Shown piece after piece: positions 1 through 8,715 of a DNA stretch of 64,000 nucleotides. The stretch is from JAAOII01 sp965207945 (GTDB taxonomy: Bacteria > Pseudomonadota > Gammaproteobacteria > CBDBNL01 > JAAOII01): assembly GCA_965207945.1 (NCBI GenBank), contig OZ242303.1, positions 1,736,001-1,800,000 of the forward strand. Direction: 5' to 3'. Every line of letters starts with the position of its first letter. The first letter of the stretch is position 1. The translations under genes and the position numbers were made by a program. Below the pieces are notes generated by a model. The model saw only the letters and a list, made by a program, of their open reading frames with translations. It was not told where the DNA came from and searched no databases.

Positions 1-1
1 C

Positions 2-1363
2 CCAGCATCAGGAATGATTCTGATGGCGGGCGTATATTACGGAGCAATTTTCGGCGGCTCCACATCATCTATTCTCATCAATGCCCCTGGGGTGGCGGGC
101 ACAGTCGCCACTGCTTTTGACGGCTATCCTTTAGCAAAAAAGGGGTTTCCAGGCAAGGCGCTGGCAATTGCCGCTTATGCTTCTTTCTCAGGCGGGACTA
201 TTGCCGCAATTATGTTGTTGTTTACCGCGCCACTTTTAGCCAAGGTTGCAATTAGCTTTCAATCTGCCGATTATTTTTGTTTGATGGTTATGGGATTAAC
301 TGCGGTTTCCGCATTTGCTGGACGTGGTCAATTTCTCCGCGCCATTCTTGCCACTATCTTGGGCCTTATGCTCGCCACTATCGGCATGGACCAAAACAGC
401 GGCGTGCAAAGATTTTCTTTTGGCAGCATCAATCTGGTAGATGGCATAAGCTTTCTATTGCTGGCGATGGCAACCTTCGCCCTGGCGGAAGCGATGATGA
501 ACGTTATAAAACGTAGTGATGCCTTTGCTGGTAAAGAACAAGGCAAACTTGGCTCACTCAAACTTACGCGCCAAGAAGTGCGCCAAATCGTCCCCCCCAT
601 AGCCCGTTCTTCGGTCTTTGGATTTTTAATAGGCGTCCTGCCTGGCGCTGGTGCCACCATTGCCAGCTTCCTTGCTTATGGCATGGAACGCAATCTGGCA
701 AGTAAAAAAGATAAGCAGGAGTTTGGCAAAGGTAGTTTGCGCGGACTAGCAGCTCCCGAAACCGCCAATAATGCCGCCTGCACTGGGTCTTTTGTTCCTT
801 TACTCACCCTTGGCATACCAGGTTCTGGCACCACTGCCATAATGTTGGGTGCGTTGCTTTCGTTTGGGGTGCAGCCAGGACCGCGTCTTTTTATTCAAAA
901 CCCCGATATTTTCTGGTCTATCATTATCTCAATGTACTTAGGCAATATTTTCCTTTTTATGTTGAACCTGCCTCTCATCCCTTACATTGCCCGCTTGCTA
1001 TATGTGCCGCGCCAATTCCTCACACCTTTGGTAATATTCTTTTCGCTAATAGGAGTATATTTGGTGTCGTTTAATACTTTTGACCTGCAGCTTATGGTTA
1101 TCATAGCAATCTTCGCGGTCTTCTTAAGGTTGTTAGATTTTCCTATGGCTCCGATGCTAATGGGTTTTATACTTGGCGGACTGATGGAAACAAATCTGCG
1201 CCGCGCTCTGCTTATCAATGACAACACCGTATCTTTCTTATGGGAAAGACCTATTTCTTTGACGATTAATATCGTTACTTTAATAGTTCTAATTTATCCT
1301 GTTGCATCATACCTGTTCGCTAAAAGAGATTTTATGAAGGGCTTTATTGGTCGCAGCACTTAA
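2..1363 (+). CDS. Tripartite tricarboxylate transporter permease, TctA family (5' end outside window)
   Basis: This is the large membrane subunit of a TTT-type carboxylate importer in the inner membrane. The reading frame is open to the left edge, so the true start lies outside; the first in-window ATG is at 14. The opening residues (GGSTSSILINAPG, then DGYPLAKKG) match the conserved TctA glycine-rich motif and the DGYP loop. A second conserved block reads TLGIPGSGTTAIMLGAL at about residues 272-288. Many hydrophobic segments follow, as expected for about 12 membrane helices. Usual family length is near 500, so roughly 50 residues are missing. TctB and the TctC binding protein would be expected upstream. 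The TRAP genes that follow belong to a different transporter class. Family assignment is secure; the substrate is not determined. Confidence 0.93.
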   Translation, partial: PASGMILMAGVYYGAIFGGSTSSILINAPGVAGTVATAFDGYPLAKKGFPGKALAIAAYASFSGGTIAAIMLLFTAPLLAKVAISFQSADYFCLMVMGLTAVSAFAGRGQFLRAILATILGLMLATIGMDQNSGVQRFSFGSINLVDGISFLLLAMATFALAEAMMNVIKRSDAFAGKEQGKLGSLKLTRQEVRQIVPPIARSSVFGFLIGVLPGAGATIASFLAYGMERNLASKKDKQEFGKGSLRGLAAPETANNAACTGSFVPLLTLGIPGSGTTAIMLGALLSFGVQPGPRLFIQNPDIFWSIIISMYLGNIFLFMLNLPLIPYIARLLYVPRQFLTPLVIFFSLIGVYLVSFNTFDLQLMVIIAIFAVFLRLLDFPMAPMLMGFILGGLMETNLRRALLINDNTVSFLWERPISLTINIVTLIVLIYPVASYLFAKRDFMKGFIGRST

Positions 1364-1391
1364 ACAGGCGGGCTATGTGTAACAAGAAAAT

Positions 1392-2648
1392 ATGTGTAGA
1401 ATAATTATCCAATTACTCGTCCGCGCAAGAGGACTTTGGGGAGTGCTTCGGAGAACATTTTGGGGGGCGCTTTGGGAAACATTTTGGGGAGCGCTTCGGA
1501 GAACATTTTTGAGAGGGCTTTGGGGAACATTTTTGAGAGGGGTTTGGGGAACATTTTTGAGAGGGGTTTGGAGGGCACTTTGGGGAACATTTGGGAGGGC
1601 TTTGGGGGCGCTGCTATTATTGGCAGGCGCAAATATTGCTCTGGGCATTACTCTAAGCATTGCCCCAAACACCGCTATAGCAGCTGAGCATAATCTAAAG
1701 ATTCATCATTTTCTTTCTCCGCTTGCTTCGGTGCAAAAGGATTTGTTGCAGCCATGGGCGGATAAAATTACTGCCGAATCAGAGGGGGCGCTGAAATTTA
1801 CCATTTACCCTGCTATGCAGTTAGGAGGCAAGGCGCCGCAGCTGTTTGACCAGGCAAGACGCGGCACCGCCGATATAATATGGACTCTCGCTGGTTATAC
1901 CCCAGGACGTTTCCCACGGATGGAAGTATTTGAGTTACCTTTTATGGCTGCCAGCGCCACCGCAACTAGCCAAGCCGCTTATGAGTATTTTGAGGCACAA
2001 GCAGCAGACGAGTTTAAGGATGTTAAGGTGTTATTGGTTAGCACTCATGCCCCTGGCACCCTGCATACGCAGAACAAACCGATTCGTTCATTAGAAGACC
2101 TAAAGGGCGTAAAGGTGCGCGCCCCCACCAGAGTAACCAACTTAATGCTGAAGTCATTGGGCGCTACTCCCGTTGGCATGCCAGTTCCGCAACTACCCAC
2201 AGCAATATCCAAAGGAGTGGTAGATGGAGCGCTAATTCCTTATGAGGTTTCACTGCCGCTTAGATTACACGAACTTACCAATAGCCATACAGATGTAGTT
2301 GGCAAACGCGGTTTATATACCGCAGTGTTTTTACTGGTGATGAATAAAGACAAGTTTGATTCTCTGCCACCTAAACTGCAAAAGGTGATAGAAGATAACT
2401 CTGGCTTAGCGATGGCGCGCACAGCTGGACAGCTATGGGATAAAAGTGAAATCCCTGGCAAAAAAGCGGCACAAGATAGTGGCGATGCTTTTTATTATAT
2501 TAAAGGGAAAGAACTTAAAAAGTGGAAGAGGGTTGCTGATGAAGTTAGACGCGACTGGATAAAGGAGATGGACGCCAAAGGTTTTGATGGCGCCGCGTTA
2601 ATAACAAAGGCAGAAGCATTAATCAAAAAGCACGAAAAGGGAAAATAG
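1392..2648 (+). CDS. dctP: TRAP transporter solute-binding protein, DctP family, with a repeat-extended N-terminus
   Basis: This is the periplasmic substrate-binding subunit of a TRAP carboxylate transporter, working with the DctQ and DctM proteins encoded just downstream. The mature part from about residue 95 is typical DctP: a segment near LAGYTPGRFPRMEVFELPF, then SLEDLKGVKVRAPTR holding the conserved arginine that usually binds the carboxylate. The N-terminus is odd. Residues 15-70 are built from an 8-residue repeat rich in W, G, F and R encoded by a 24-bp tandem repeat, placed ahead of a normal hydrophobic signal core ending near IAA. The start at 1392 is the first ATG, but a shorter signal peptide starting inside or after the repeat cannot be excluded. 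No good Shine-Dalgarno is visible. Function is confident, start is not. Confidence 0.88.
   Translation: MCRIIIQLLVRARGLWGVLRRTFWGALWETFWGALRRTFLRGLWGTFLRGVWGTFLRGVWRALWGTFGRALGALLLLAGANIALGITLSIAPNTAIAAEHNLKIHHFLSPLASVQKDLLQPWADKITAESEGALKFTIYPAMQLGGKAPQLFDQARRGTADIIWTLAGYTPGRFPRMEVFELPFMAASATATSQAAYEYFEAQAADEFKDVKVLLVSTHAPGTLHTQNKPIRSLEDLKGVKVRAPTRVTNLMLKSLGATPVGMPVPQLPTAISKGVVDGALIPYEVSLPLRLHELTNSHTDVVGKRGLYTAVFLLVMNKDKFDSLPPKLQKVIEDNSGLAMARTAGQLWDKSEIPGKKAAQDSGDAFYYIKGKELKKWKRVADEVRRDWIKEMDAKGFDGAALITKAEALIKKHEKGK
1433..1600 (+). repeat. Seven 24-bp tandem repeats inside the dctP signal region
   Basis: Seven consecutive 24-bp units start at 1433, 1457, 1481, 1505, 1529, 1553 and 1577. Each follows the pattern A(C/T)TTT-T/G-G-rich-GAAC. 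Because 24 is a multiple of three the repeat stays in frame and adds eight residues per unit. Neighbouring units are nearly identical (units 4-6 especially), which points to recent slippage or unequal crossing over. Confidence 0.93.
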
Positions 2649-2672
2649 AGCATGGCGCAGGCGGAGTTCGGC

Positions 2673-2737
2673 TCCCCGTTTCTACAGCCCCGTTTCTATA
2701 GCCCCTCCTCTACAAGCCCCTCTTTATAAGCCCCCCG
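2673..2737 (+). repeat. C-rich microsatellite between dctP and dctQ
   Basis: About five imperfect units of 13-15 bp, each a run of C followed by a T/A-rich stretch ending in TACAG, TATAG or TAAG. They fill most of the 99-bp gap between dctP and dctQ. Similar arrays occur at 4742, 44872 and 47504. Confidence 0.75.
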
Positions 2738-2747
2738 CAACAGATTA

Positions 2748-3215
2748 ATGACAATTAATAAAATCTTATCCACTACTACTTCATTGTTAGCAATAAGTGG
2801 TGGCAGCATCCTACTGCTAAGCGCGATAATGACACTTATGTCTGTGGTAGGACGCGCTGTGTTTAACTCTCCAATTAATGGCGACTTTGAATTAGTGGAA
2901 ATAGCCAGCGCTCTTGCTATATTTTCTTTTTTGCCATGGGTTATGCTCAACAGAGGCAACATAACAATAGAGTTATTTACCAAGCAAGCATCAAACAGTA
3001 CCAAAAAAATCTTAGACGGCATAGCACAGATTATTTTTGCCGTGATACTCGCCATGTTTGCGGTTTACGCTGGACTAGGGGCACACGATGCCTTCATATA
3101 CAATGAGCAGTCGCAAATTTTAGGCATCCCAATATGGCTGGGAATGTCTTATGGCGCACTATGTTTTGCGCTAACAACATTAGTATGTTTGCATAAAGCA
3201 TTCTCCTCTAAATAA
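2748..3215 (+). CDS. dctQ: TRAP transporter small permease, DctQ family
   Basis: This is the small four-helix membrane subunit of the TRAP transporter, bridging the DctP binding protein and the DctM permease. The 155-residue length and four hydrophobic segments fit the family. The conserved stretch GRAVFNSPINGDFELVEIA (about residues 31-49) is the usual DctQ signature after helix 1, and the PWVMLNRGNITIELF segment is also typical. It lies between dctP and dctM in the standard order, only 15 bp before dctM. The start at 2748 lacks an obvious ribosome site because the C-rich repeat sits directly upstream. Confidence 0.9.
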   Translation: MTINKILSTTTSLLAISGGSILLLSAIMTLMSVVGRAVFNSPINGDFELVEIASALAIFSFLPWVMLNRGNITIELFTKQASNSTKKILDGIAQIIFAVILAMFAVYAGLGAHDAFIYNEQSQILGIPIWLGMSYGALCFALTTLVCLHKAFSSK

Positions 3216-3230
3216 ATAGAAAGGGCTGGC

Positions 3231-4730
3231 ATGGGAATTGGTATGGGCATTGGCATAGAAATTGATATGGAAATGAGTATTGGAATTGGTGGTTTTATAA
3301 CCCTGTTTATTTTAATAGGACTTAGATTCCCTATCGCCCTTGCTATGCTATTGGTTGGTGGTGGTGGCACTGTTATGTTGGTTGGCTGGAAAGCGCTGCT
3401 TGGCAAATTTTATGCCGACCCTTATTATCTATTCACATCCCATTATCTGGCAGTAATACCGCTATTCTTATTGATGGGTCAATTTGCTTTTCACAGCGGA
3501 ATGAGTCACTCGTTATTTGTGTGCGCTAACAAACTACTTGGGCGGCGCCGCGGTGGAGTTGCTATGGCAGTTATCGGCGCCTGCGCAGTTTTTGGTTCTA
3601 TTTGCGGTTCTTCTATTGCCACCGCAGCAACTATGGGGCGAGTAGCTTTGCCGGAAATGAAGCGGCTAAACTATAGCAAATCTTTAGCGGCTGGTTCGGT
3701 GGCGGTTGGCGGCACACTTGGGACTTTAATTCCACCATCAATAGTTCTTATTATTTATGCTGTCCTCACCGAGCAAAATCTGGTGAAGATGTTCTTGGCT
3801 GCCTTAGTGCCAGGCATAATTGCAGTTGTTGGCTACTTCATAACCATTATGATTGTTGTGCGCTTAGTCCCGACAACTCTCAAAGCGAAGGAGGATTTTA
3901 GTAAAACAACCGAGCAGGATGGCGGCAGGGAAAGGAAACTTGATAAAGCATATAAATTAGAACAGCGCCAAATAGCAGAAACACGCACAGTATCTCCCTC
4001 CCAAATATCCCCCCAGGAAATATCCCTCCCCCAAGCATCCCCAAGCGGCGAAGCAACAGCATCACATCTACCAACTATCCTGCCAACTATATTAGTTCTT
4101 GCGCTGGTGATAGGCGGTATTTATGTTGGTGTCTTCACCGCCAACGAAGGCGCTGCTATAGGATGCATATTAACTGCAGCAATGGCATTGTTTAACAAAA
4201 GATTAAGCTTTAATGTTTATGCCAAGTGCATGAAAGAGGCAGCCCTAACCACTGGAATGATTTATATGGTTTTATTAGGAGCTGCCTTTTTTAGCAGCTT
4301 CTTAGCCCTAACTCAACTGCCTGCCAGCGCGGCGACTTGGGTAGGCAATGCCGACTTACATCCCTATCTGGTGTTAGCGCTTATTTTGGGCTTATATATA
4401 GTGCTTGGTTGCATAATGGATACCATAGCAATGCTAATTCTAACCTTGCCGATATTCTTTCCCATTGTCTTAGCGCTGGATTTTGGGATGTCCCCTGAAG
4501 AAGTTGCAATCTGGTTTGGCATATTAACCCTCATCACTGTGGAGATGGGGCTTATAACGCCACCCATAGGGTTAAACATATTTGTGATTAATTCCCTTGA
4601 TAAAGATATTTCCACAAGCGAATGTTTTAGAGGAGTGATTCCCTTTTTATTGTCGGATATTTTAAGAGTAATCTTGTTGATAGCAGTGCCTACTCTTACA
4701 CTGGGCGCGGTTCGCTGGTTGACTGGCTAA
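3231..4730 (+). CDS. dctM: TRAP transporter large permease, DctM family
   Basis: This is the large permease subunit that carries the sodium-coupled transport path of the TRAP system. Conserved segments include GACAVFGSICGSSIATAATM, the GTLGTLIPPSI motif and the late GLITPPIGLNIFVI motif, all hallmark DctM sequences. At 499 residues it is longer than the usual 425-440. Two causes are visible. The first 20 residues are a G/I/M-rich low-complexity stretch encoded by repeated GGNATNGGNATT-like codons, so the true start may be a later ATG such as 3258. Residues about 215-285 form a hydrophilic S/P/Q/E-rich linker between two helix bundles that is normally short. An AAAGGG ribosome site precedes 3231. 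It is the last gene of the dctPQM operon. Confidence 0.91.
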   Translation: MGIGMGIGIEIDMEMSIGIGGFITLFILIGLRFPIALAMLLVGGGGTVMLVGWKALLGKFYADPYYLFTSHYLAVIPLFLLMGQFAFHSGMSHSLFVCANKLLGRRRGGVAMAVIGACAVFGSICGSSIATAATMGRVALPEMKRLNYSKSLAAGSVAVGGTLGTLIPPSIVLIIYAVLTEQNLVKMFLAALVPGIIAVVGYFITIMIVVRLVPTTLKAKEDFSKTTEQDGGRERKLDKAYKLEQRQIAETRTVSPSQISPQEISLPQASPSGEATASHLPTILPTILVLALVIGGIYVGVFTANEGAAIGCILTAAMALFNKRLSFNVYAKCMKEAALTTGMIYMVLLGAAFFSSFLALTQLPASAATWVGNADLHPYLVLALILGLYIVLGCIMDTIAMLILTLPIFFPIVLALDFGMSPEEVAIWFGILTLITVEMGLITPPIGLNIFVINSLDKDISTSECFRGVIPFLLSDILRVILLIAVPTLTLGAVRWLTG

Positions 4731-4741
4731 TTGCAGCAGTT

Positions 4742-4803
4742 CTTACAGCAGCTCTCTTATAGCATCCCCCTTTACAGTACCCCCCTTATATAAGCCCCCC
4801 TTA
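4742..4803 (+). repeat. C-rich microsatellite between convergent dctM and yeiH
   Basis: Four to five units of about 15 bp, alternating runs of C with TTACAG, TTATAG or TTATATAAG. The array fills the gap between the convergent dctM and yeiH genes and runs into the last codon of yeiH, so the extreme C-terminus of that protein is repeat-derived. Confidence 0.75.
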
Positions 4804-5904
4804 CAGCAACCCCAGACGGCTCATAATTGTAATTCCAATAAACGAGGCAACGCCAACCATAGTGGCAGCAAGAAGTCCAATATAAAAAGGACTTATCCCT
4901 ATGGAACGTAATTGCTTGACATTGGTGGAAAGCCCAACCGCAGACATAGCAATAATTAAACAAAACTCGGCGCTAGTTTGAATTACGGAAATAAATGAAT
5001 CCCAAGAAGTGGATGAAACCAACCATAATGCCTTGCCGCTAGTAGCCAAAGACCAATCCCCAAAGGTTCTGAAAATAGACATGAAGATAAACCCTAAGAT
5101 GAATATAGGAAAAGCCGCGCGCAGAGTCATAGCGGTTCTGATATGGGTGCAATTAAATCTGTAAGCAAGAAAGGGGATAATGATTGCCATAAAACTATTG
5201 CGCACTAGCTTAGTCAAAACTGCTATATCCAGAACCTGCTCGTTTCCAAATAATTGCACATATATAAGCCCAGCGCCAGCAACCTGAGCTGTTTCATGCA
5301 CCGAAGTCCCCAACATTAATCCACGCGCTATTAATGAGTCCGGAAAAAGGACATTCACCAAATAGGGATACAGAATCATAGCTAAAATACCAAATACAGT
5401 AACATTGGCAATAGCATAAGCGGTTTCTTCTTGACGGGCTTTAATACAAGGGGAAATTGCCACTATTGCAGTGGCGCCACATATTGCAGTGCCCGTTGCC
5501 ACCAAAAAACTCATGGTTTTAGAAACAGCAAACATCTTGGCAAAAATTCGCGTGCTGACAAGAGCCACTGTCATACACAGGATTATCAGGGGTATACTTA
5601 AAAGACCGAAACTCAGGAAATTACTAAGCCCTAATCTTATACCGAGGAAGATTATGCCCAGGCGCAGAATATGAATCATCGCGAACGAAATACCGCTGCG
5701 AACATCTTCCTTTATATTTATGGTGTTGCCAACAATAATCCCTAACAGGATTGCCAGCATTATAGGAGAAACTGGACTTTTCTTTAGTCCTAATATCTCA
5801 GTGCCGATTATCTCTGATATGAATATACTGCTCCAGGCAATAACTGCGCATATAGCTAATCCCATTCCCCATCTTGGGTTAACTAATCTTAGGGTTTGTA
5901 ACAT
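4801..5904 (-). CDS. yeiH: YeiH/UPF0324 family putative anion exporter
   Basis: An inner-membrane protein of 367 residues with about ten hydrophobic segments. The block LVATGTAICGATAIVAISPCI (residues about 135-155) and the following QEETAYAIANVTVFGILAM are characteristic of the UPF0324/YeiH family, often annotated as putative sulfate exporters. Other family landmarks are GIIFLGIRLGLS and the late GTSVHETAQVAGAG. The biochemical role is not settled for the family. It is convergent with dctM and stands alone. A TAAAAT box lies exactly six bases before the ATG, predicting a leaderless mRNA. About 80 bp further upstream, on the same strand, is the terminator of a small RNA. The family call is confident; the substrate is unknown. 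Confidence 0.88.
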   Translation of the reverse strand: MLQTLRLVNPRWGMGLAICAVIAWSSIFISEIIGTEILGLKKSPVSPIMLAILLGIIVGNTINIKEDVRSGISFAMIHILRLGIIFLGIRLGLSNFLSFGLLSIPLIILCMTVALVSTRIFAKMFAVSKTMSFLVATGTAICGATAIVAISPCIKARQEETAYAIANVTVFGILAMILYPYLVNVLFPDSLIARGLMLGTSVHETAQVAGAGLIYVQLFGNEQVLDIAVLTKLVRNSFMAIIIPFLAYRFNCTHIRTAMTLRAAFPIFILGFIFMSIFRTFGDWSLATSGKALWLVSSTSWDSFISVIQTSAEFCLIIAMSAVGLSTNVKQLRSIGISPFYIGLLAATMVGVASFIGITIMSRLGLL

Positions 5905-5916
5905 TGACGCATTTTA
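5905..5916 (-). promoter_or_regulatory. Predicted leaderless promoter of yeiH
   Basis: On the minus strand TAAAAT (5911-5916) is followed by exactly six bases and then the ATG at 5904. With the usual start-site distance, transcription would begin at the A of the start codon. No convincing -35 element is seen. No Shine-Dalgarno sequence precedes the gene. Confidence 0.5.
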
Positions 5917-5982
5917 ACAGAATAGGGAAGGATTTAAGGAAGAATTATTGAATAATTAAAGAGGATTAAAGGGAATTTTATA

Positions 5983-6090
5983 TAAAAAAACCGAGGCCGT
6001 AGGATACGACCTCGGCCCCCATCTCTTCTTTACCGAAGTAAAGAAGATCAGGGGAAGGGGGGATTAATTTATTAACCTCTCAACCATATA
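5983..6090 (-). ncRNA. Predicted small RNA (about 105 nt), no known family recognised
   Basis: A gene-less stretch carries, on the minus strand, a perfect consensus promoter, a structured region of about 105 nt and an intrinsic terminator. The RNA contains two pyrimidine-rich C runs (from + strand 6051-6062). Next is a perfect 10-bp hairpin at 6024-6047 capped by a UUCG loop with a C-G closing pair. A GGGGG run (6016-6020) that could pair with the C runs follows, then the terminator hairpin. The loop of the terminator hairpin reads AUCCU and an upstream single strand reads CCCCUU, both able to pair with Shine-Dalgarno sequences. No ORF of note lies inside. It could also be a 5' leader of yeiH acting as an attenuator, since yeiH is 80 bp downstream on the same strand, but yeiH seems to have its own promoter. 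Confidence 0.75.
5984..6015 (-). terminator. Rho-independent terminator of the small RNA
   Basis: On the minus strand a 10-bp stem with one mismatch (CCGAGGTCGT pairing with ACGGCCTCGG, + strand 5991-6015) is followed at once by seven T residues. This is a textbook intrinsic terminator. On the plus strand there is no T run, so it works in the minus direction only. Confidence 0.92.
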
Positions 6091-6096
6091 GCGAAT

Positions 6097-6126
6097 ATTA
6101 TACAGGAATTTCTTATAAAATGTCAA
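6097..6126 (-). promoter_or_regulatory. Consensus sigma-70 promoter for the small RNA
   Basis: The minus strand shows a perfect TTGACA (-35, 6121-6126) and a perfect TATAAT (-10, 6097-6102) separated by 18 bp. It is the strongest promoter seen in the window. Predicted transcription start is near 6090. Confidence 0.9.
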
Positions 6127-6318
6127 GTGTTTTTAATAAAATAAAAATTTTTATACATATTAAAACATGCCACTACATCTATATTATAAGACACTTATAT
6201 ACATACTTATATATAGTATAGTTTTTTTAGCCACAAAATTACCCTAATAACATTTATAATGACAACGGGGAAGGGATTTAATTTTGAATATTGTAACTAA
6301 TGCTTTTGTGAGCGCTAA
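6127..6318. other. AT-rich intergenic region upstream of pstC
   Basis: This remaining part of the gap between the small RNA promoter and pstC is very AT-rich and holds no ORF. It must contain the pst promoter. I looked for PhoB boxes: only one poor match, in reverse orientation with the wrong spacing, lies near 6250-6275. I therefore assign none. Confidence 0.5.
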
Positions 6319-8715
6319 ATGAGCACCCGGAGATTTCTTTTTGACAAAATAGCAGCCAGAGTAATAACCATCGGAGGATTGAGTATTATAGGATTTATCC
6401 TATTAGTATTCTTTTATTTATTTCGGCAGGTTGTACCTTTGTTTTCTACCGCTTCTGTGGAAACGCTTTGGCATCAAAGCTTATCTGCCAATGATGATTT
6501 ATTGTTTATGGATATTAATGAGCATAATGATGTAATTATAAAAATGCATCAGGACGGCAAGGTTTCTTTTTATGATTTGCGCAGAAGCATTACCTTGCAA
6601 ACATCCCGTCTGCCCATAAGAAACATAGTCGCCTTTTCTGCGGATGCTCCAGTTAATCAACTTGTGTTCCTCACAGATGATAGTGGCAGTGTGCTTCCTA
6701 TTGGCTATGAGTTCACCGATGACTTTACATCCGACAGCCGCATAACAAAAGGGAGCTTAACCTATCCCCTGGGGAGGAGCTTAATTAAAGTATCACAAGC
6801 CCCAATTAAACTACTAAGCAGCTTAAGCGATGAACGTTCCACTACTATAATTGCTTTTGATGAGGCAGGTCGCCTGAGCGGTAAAAGGATTTTTAAGCAA
6901 GAGAATCTGATAACTGGTGTTATAAGTCGTGATGAAGAGATAATCCGTATGCCGTCAATTGATTTTGTGCCCGACTTTATACAATTGTTTGACCGCCAAG
7001 ACCATTTTGTGGTTGCAACCAAAGACGGCAAATCACTACTAATAAATATAAATCGCGAGAATTCTTTGGCATCTATTACTCAACAACTCACTCTTAGCGA
7101 AAATAGTGAACTGCAAGATATAGAAATTATGTTAGGCAGCGAATCATTACTTAGCGCGGATAGTCATGGCGATATCCATCAATGGTTTTTGGTTAGGCAT
7201 CTGCCGCAGTTAGATACTCTGGATGCCTCTACAGAGAAGGGCTCGGCAGGAACTTCTGCCGCAGGGACTTCTGCTACAGATAACAACCCGGAGAACAACC
7301 TAGATAACTCTTTGCGGCAACAACTACTGCTACAGAATATCCGCAGTTTCAAACTGCCCCTCCCCTCCCCATCAGCATCTCAGGCAGCCCCATCATCTAA
7401 TCCATCTTCATCATCGGAACAAGCGCAATCCGCCCAATCATACGACTCCCCTTCAATATCCACCCGTATTATCGCAGTGCGTAATAGCAAAAGCTTTCTC
7501 GTTTTAATGGAAAATGGTCGCCTAATATTCATCAATGCCCCTTCAGGTAAACAAAGCATCAATTACAAGATTGCCAATAGCGCTGCAGATGTTGCCGCCC
7601 TGGCTATATCCTCGCGCTCGGATGGCATAATTGTTGCCGAATATGATGGCGAGCATACCGTCCTGGCAGTAGACAACCCCCATCCTGACATATCAATCAG
7701 CCGTCTTTTCAAGGACTTATGGTACGAGGGCTACGAGAAACCAAAGTATATCTGGCAATCAACTTCTGGCGACAATGATTTTGAACCCAAATATAGTTTA
7801 GTCCCTCTTACTTTCGGCACTTTAAAAGCCGCCATGTATGCCATGATATTCAGCGCTCCTTTGGCGATAGCTGGCGCTATCTATACTGCATTTTTTATGG
7901 GTCCGCGATTAAGAAGAAAAATTAAACCCATCATAGAAATGATGGAAGCATTCCCCACGGTTATTCTTGGTTTTATTGCTGGCATAATCATGGCTCCTTA
8001 TTTTGAGAAACACCTGCCTGGAATAATAACTATATTCCTACTAATGCCTATTGCGGTTGTGCTGTTTGGTTTGTGTTTTCGCTTACTCAGAACAAAGTTC
8101 GCGCGATTAACTGGCGCCTCCGAAGTGGTTATAATTGTCCCAGTTATTATTGCTATTGCATTTTTGTTATTAAAAATTAGTCCAGCAATGGAATTATTCC
8201 TCTTTGATGGCGATGTCCGTTCCTGGCTTAATAATAGAGGAATTGATTATAATCAACGCAATGCCATGGTGGTGGGCGCTGCGATGGGTTTGGCGGTAAT
8301 ACCCACAATATACTCCATTGCCGAAGATGCAATTTTTTCAGTGCCTAAGCTAATGGTGAATGGCGCCTACGCTTTGGGCGCAACACCGATGCAGAACGTA
8401 ATGGGCATAGTTCTACCTGCCGCTTTAAGCGGAATATTGTCGGCGCTAATGATTGGTTTTGGCAGAGCAGTTGGGGAAACAATGATAGTGCTAATGGCAA
8501 CTGGCAATACCCCTGTAATGAGCGCCAGCATCTTTACTGGTATGCGCACTTTGGCTGCCAACATAGCGGTGGAACTGCCTGAGGCAGCGGGCGGCAGCTC
8601 ACACTTTCGTGTTTTGTTTTTATGCGGGCTTTTATTGTTGGTGTTTACATTCTTCATCAATACTATTGCAGAAATTATTCGCCACAGAATAAGAAAGAGA
8701 TATGCGAATATCTAA
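6319..8715 (+). CDS. pstC: Phosphate ABC transporter permease PstC, long form
   Basis: One of the two inner-membrane permeases of the Pst high-affinity phosphate importer. After a first helix at about residues 14-35 comes a large periplasmic domain (about 36-500), as in the long PstC proteins of Pseudomonas and marine gammaproteobacteria. The C-terminal 290 residues hold the permease core, with the EMMEAFPTVILGFIAG segment and the coupling motif around GAYALGATPMQNVMGIVLP. Residues about 305-380 of the periplasmic domain are an S/A/N/Q/P-rich low-complexity stretch that looks like an insertion. The gene overlaps pstA by 14 bp. No pstS is present in the window. Function is secure; the role of the periplasmic domain is not known to me. 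Confidence 0.92.
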   Translation: MSTRRFLFDKIAARVITIGGLSIIGFILLVFFYLFRQVVPLFSTASVETLWHQSLSANDDLLFMDINEHNDVIIKMHQDGKVSFYDLRRSITLQTSRLPIRNIVAFSADAPVNQLVFLTDDSGSVLPIGYEFTDDFTSDSRITKGSLTYPLGRSLIKVSQAPIKLLSSLSDERSTTIIAFDEAGRLSGKRIFKQENLITGVISRDEEIIRMPSIDFVPDFIQLFDRQDHFVVATKDGKSLLININRENSLASITQQLTLSENSELQDIEIMLGSESLLSADSHGDIHQWFLVRHLPQLDTLDASTEKGSAGTSAAGTSATDNNPENNLDNSLRQQLLLQNIRSFKLPLPSPSASQAAPSSNPSSSSEQAQSAQSYDSPSISTRIIAVRNSKSFLVLMENGRLIFINAPSGKQSINYKIANSAADVAALAISSRSDGIIVAEYDGEHTVLAVDNPHPDISISRLFKDLWYEGYEKPKYIWQSTSGDNDFEPKYSLVPLTFGTLKAAMYAMIFSAPLAIAGAIYTAFFMGPRLRRKIKPIIEMMEAFPTVILGFIAGIIMAPYFEKHLPGIITIFLLMPIAVVLFGLCFRLLRTKFARLTGASEVVIIVPVIIAIAFLLLKISPAMELFLFDGDVRSWLNNRGIDYNQRNAMVVGAAMGLAVIPTIYSIAEDAIFSVPKLMVNGAYALGATPMQNVMGIVLPAALSGILSALMIGFGRAVGETMIVLMATGNTPVMSASIFTGMRTLAANIAVELPEAAGGSSHFRVLFLCGLLLLVFTFFINTIAEIIRHRIRKRYANI

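Noticed and set aside
1373..1687. Several open frames on both strands across the dctP repeat
   Set aside because: A 24-bp repeat without stops is open in several frames at once; only the frame that continues into DctP is supported.
5984..6015. Bidirectional terminator that also serves the plus strand
   Set aside because: The plus strand has no T run after the hairpin and no plus-strand gene ends here.
6250..6275. Possible PhoB box before pstC
   Set aside because: Only a weak match in reverse orientation with a spacing one base too long; not enough to call.
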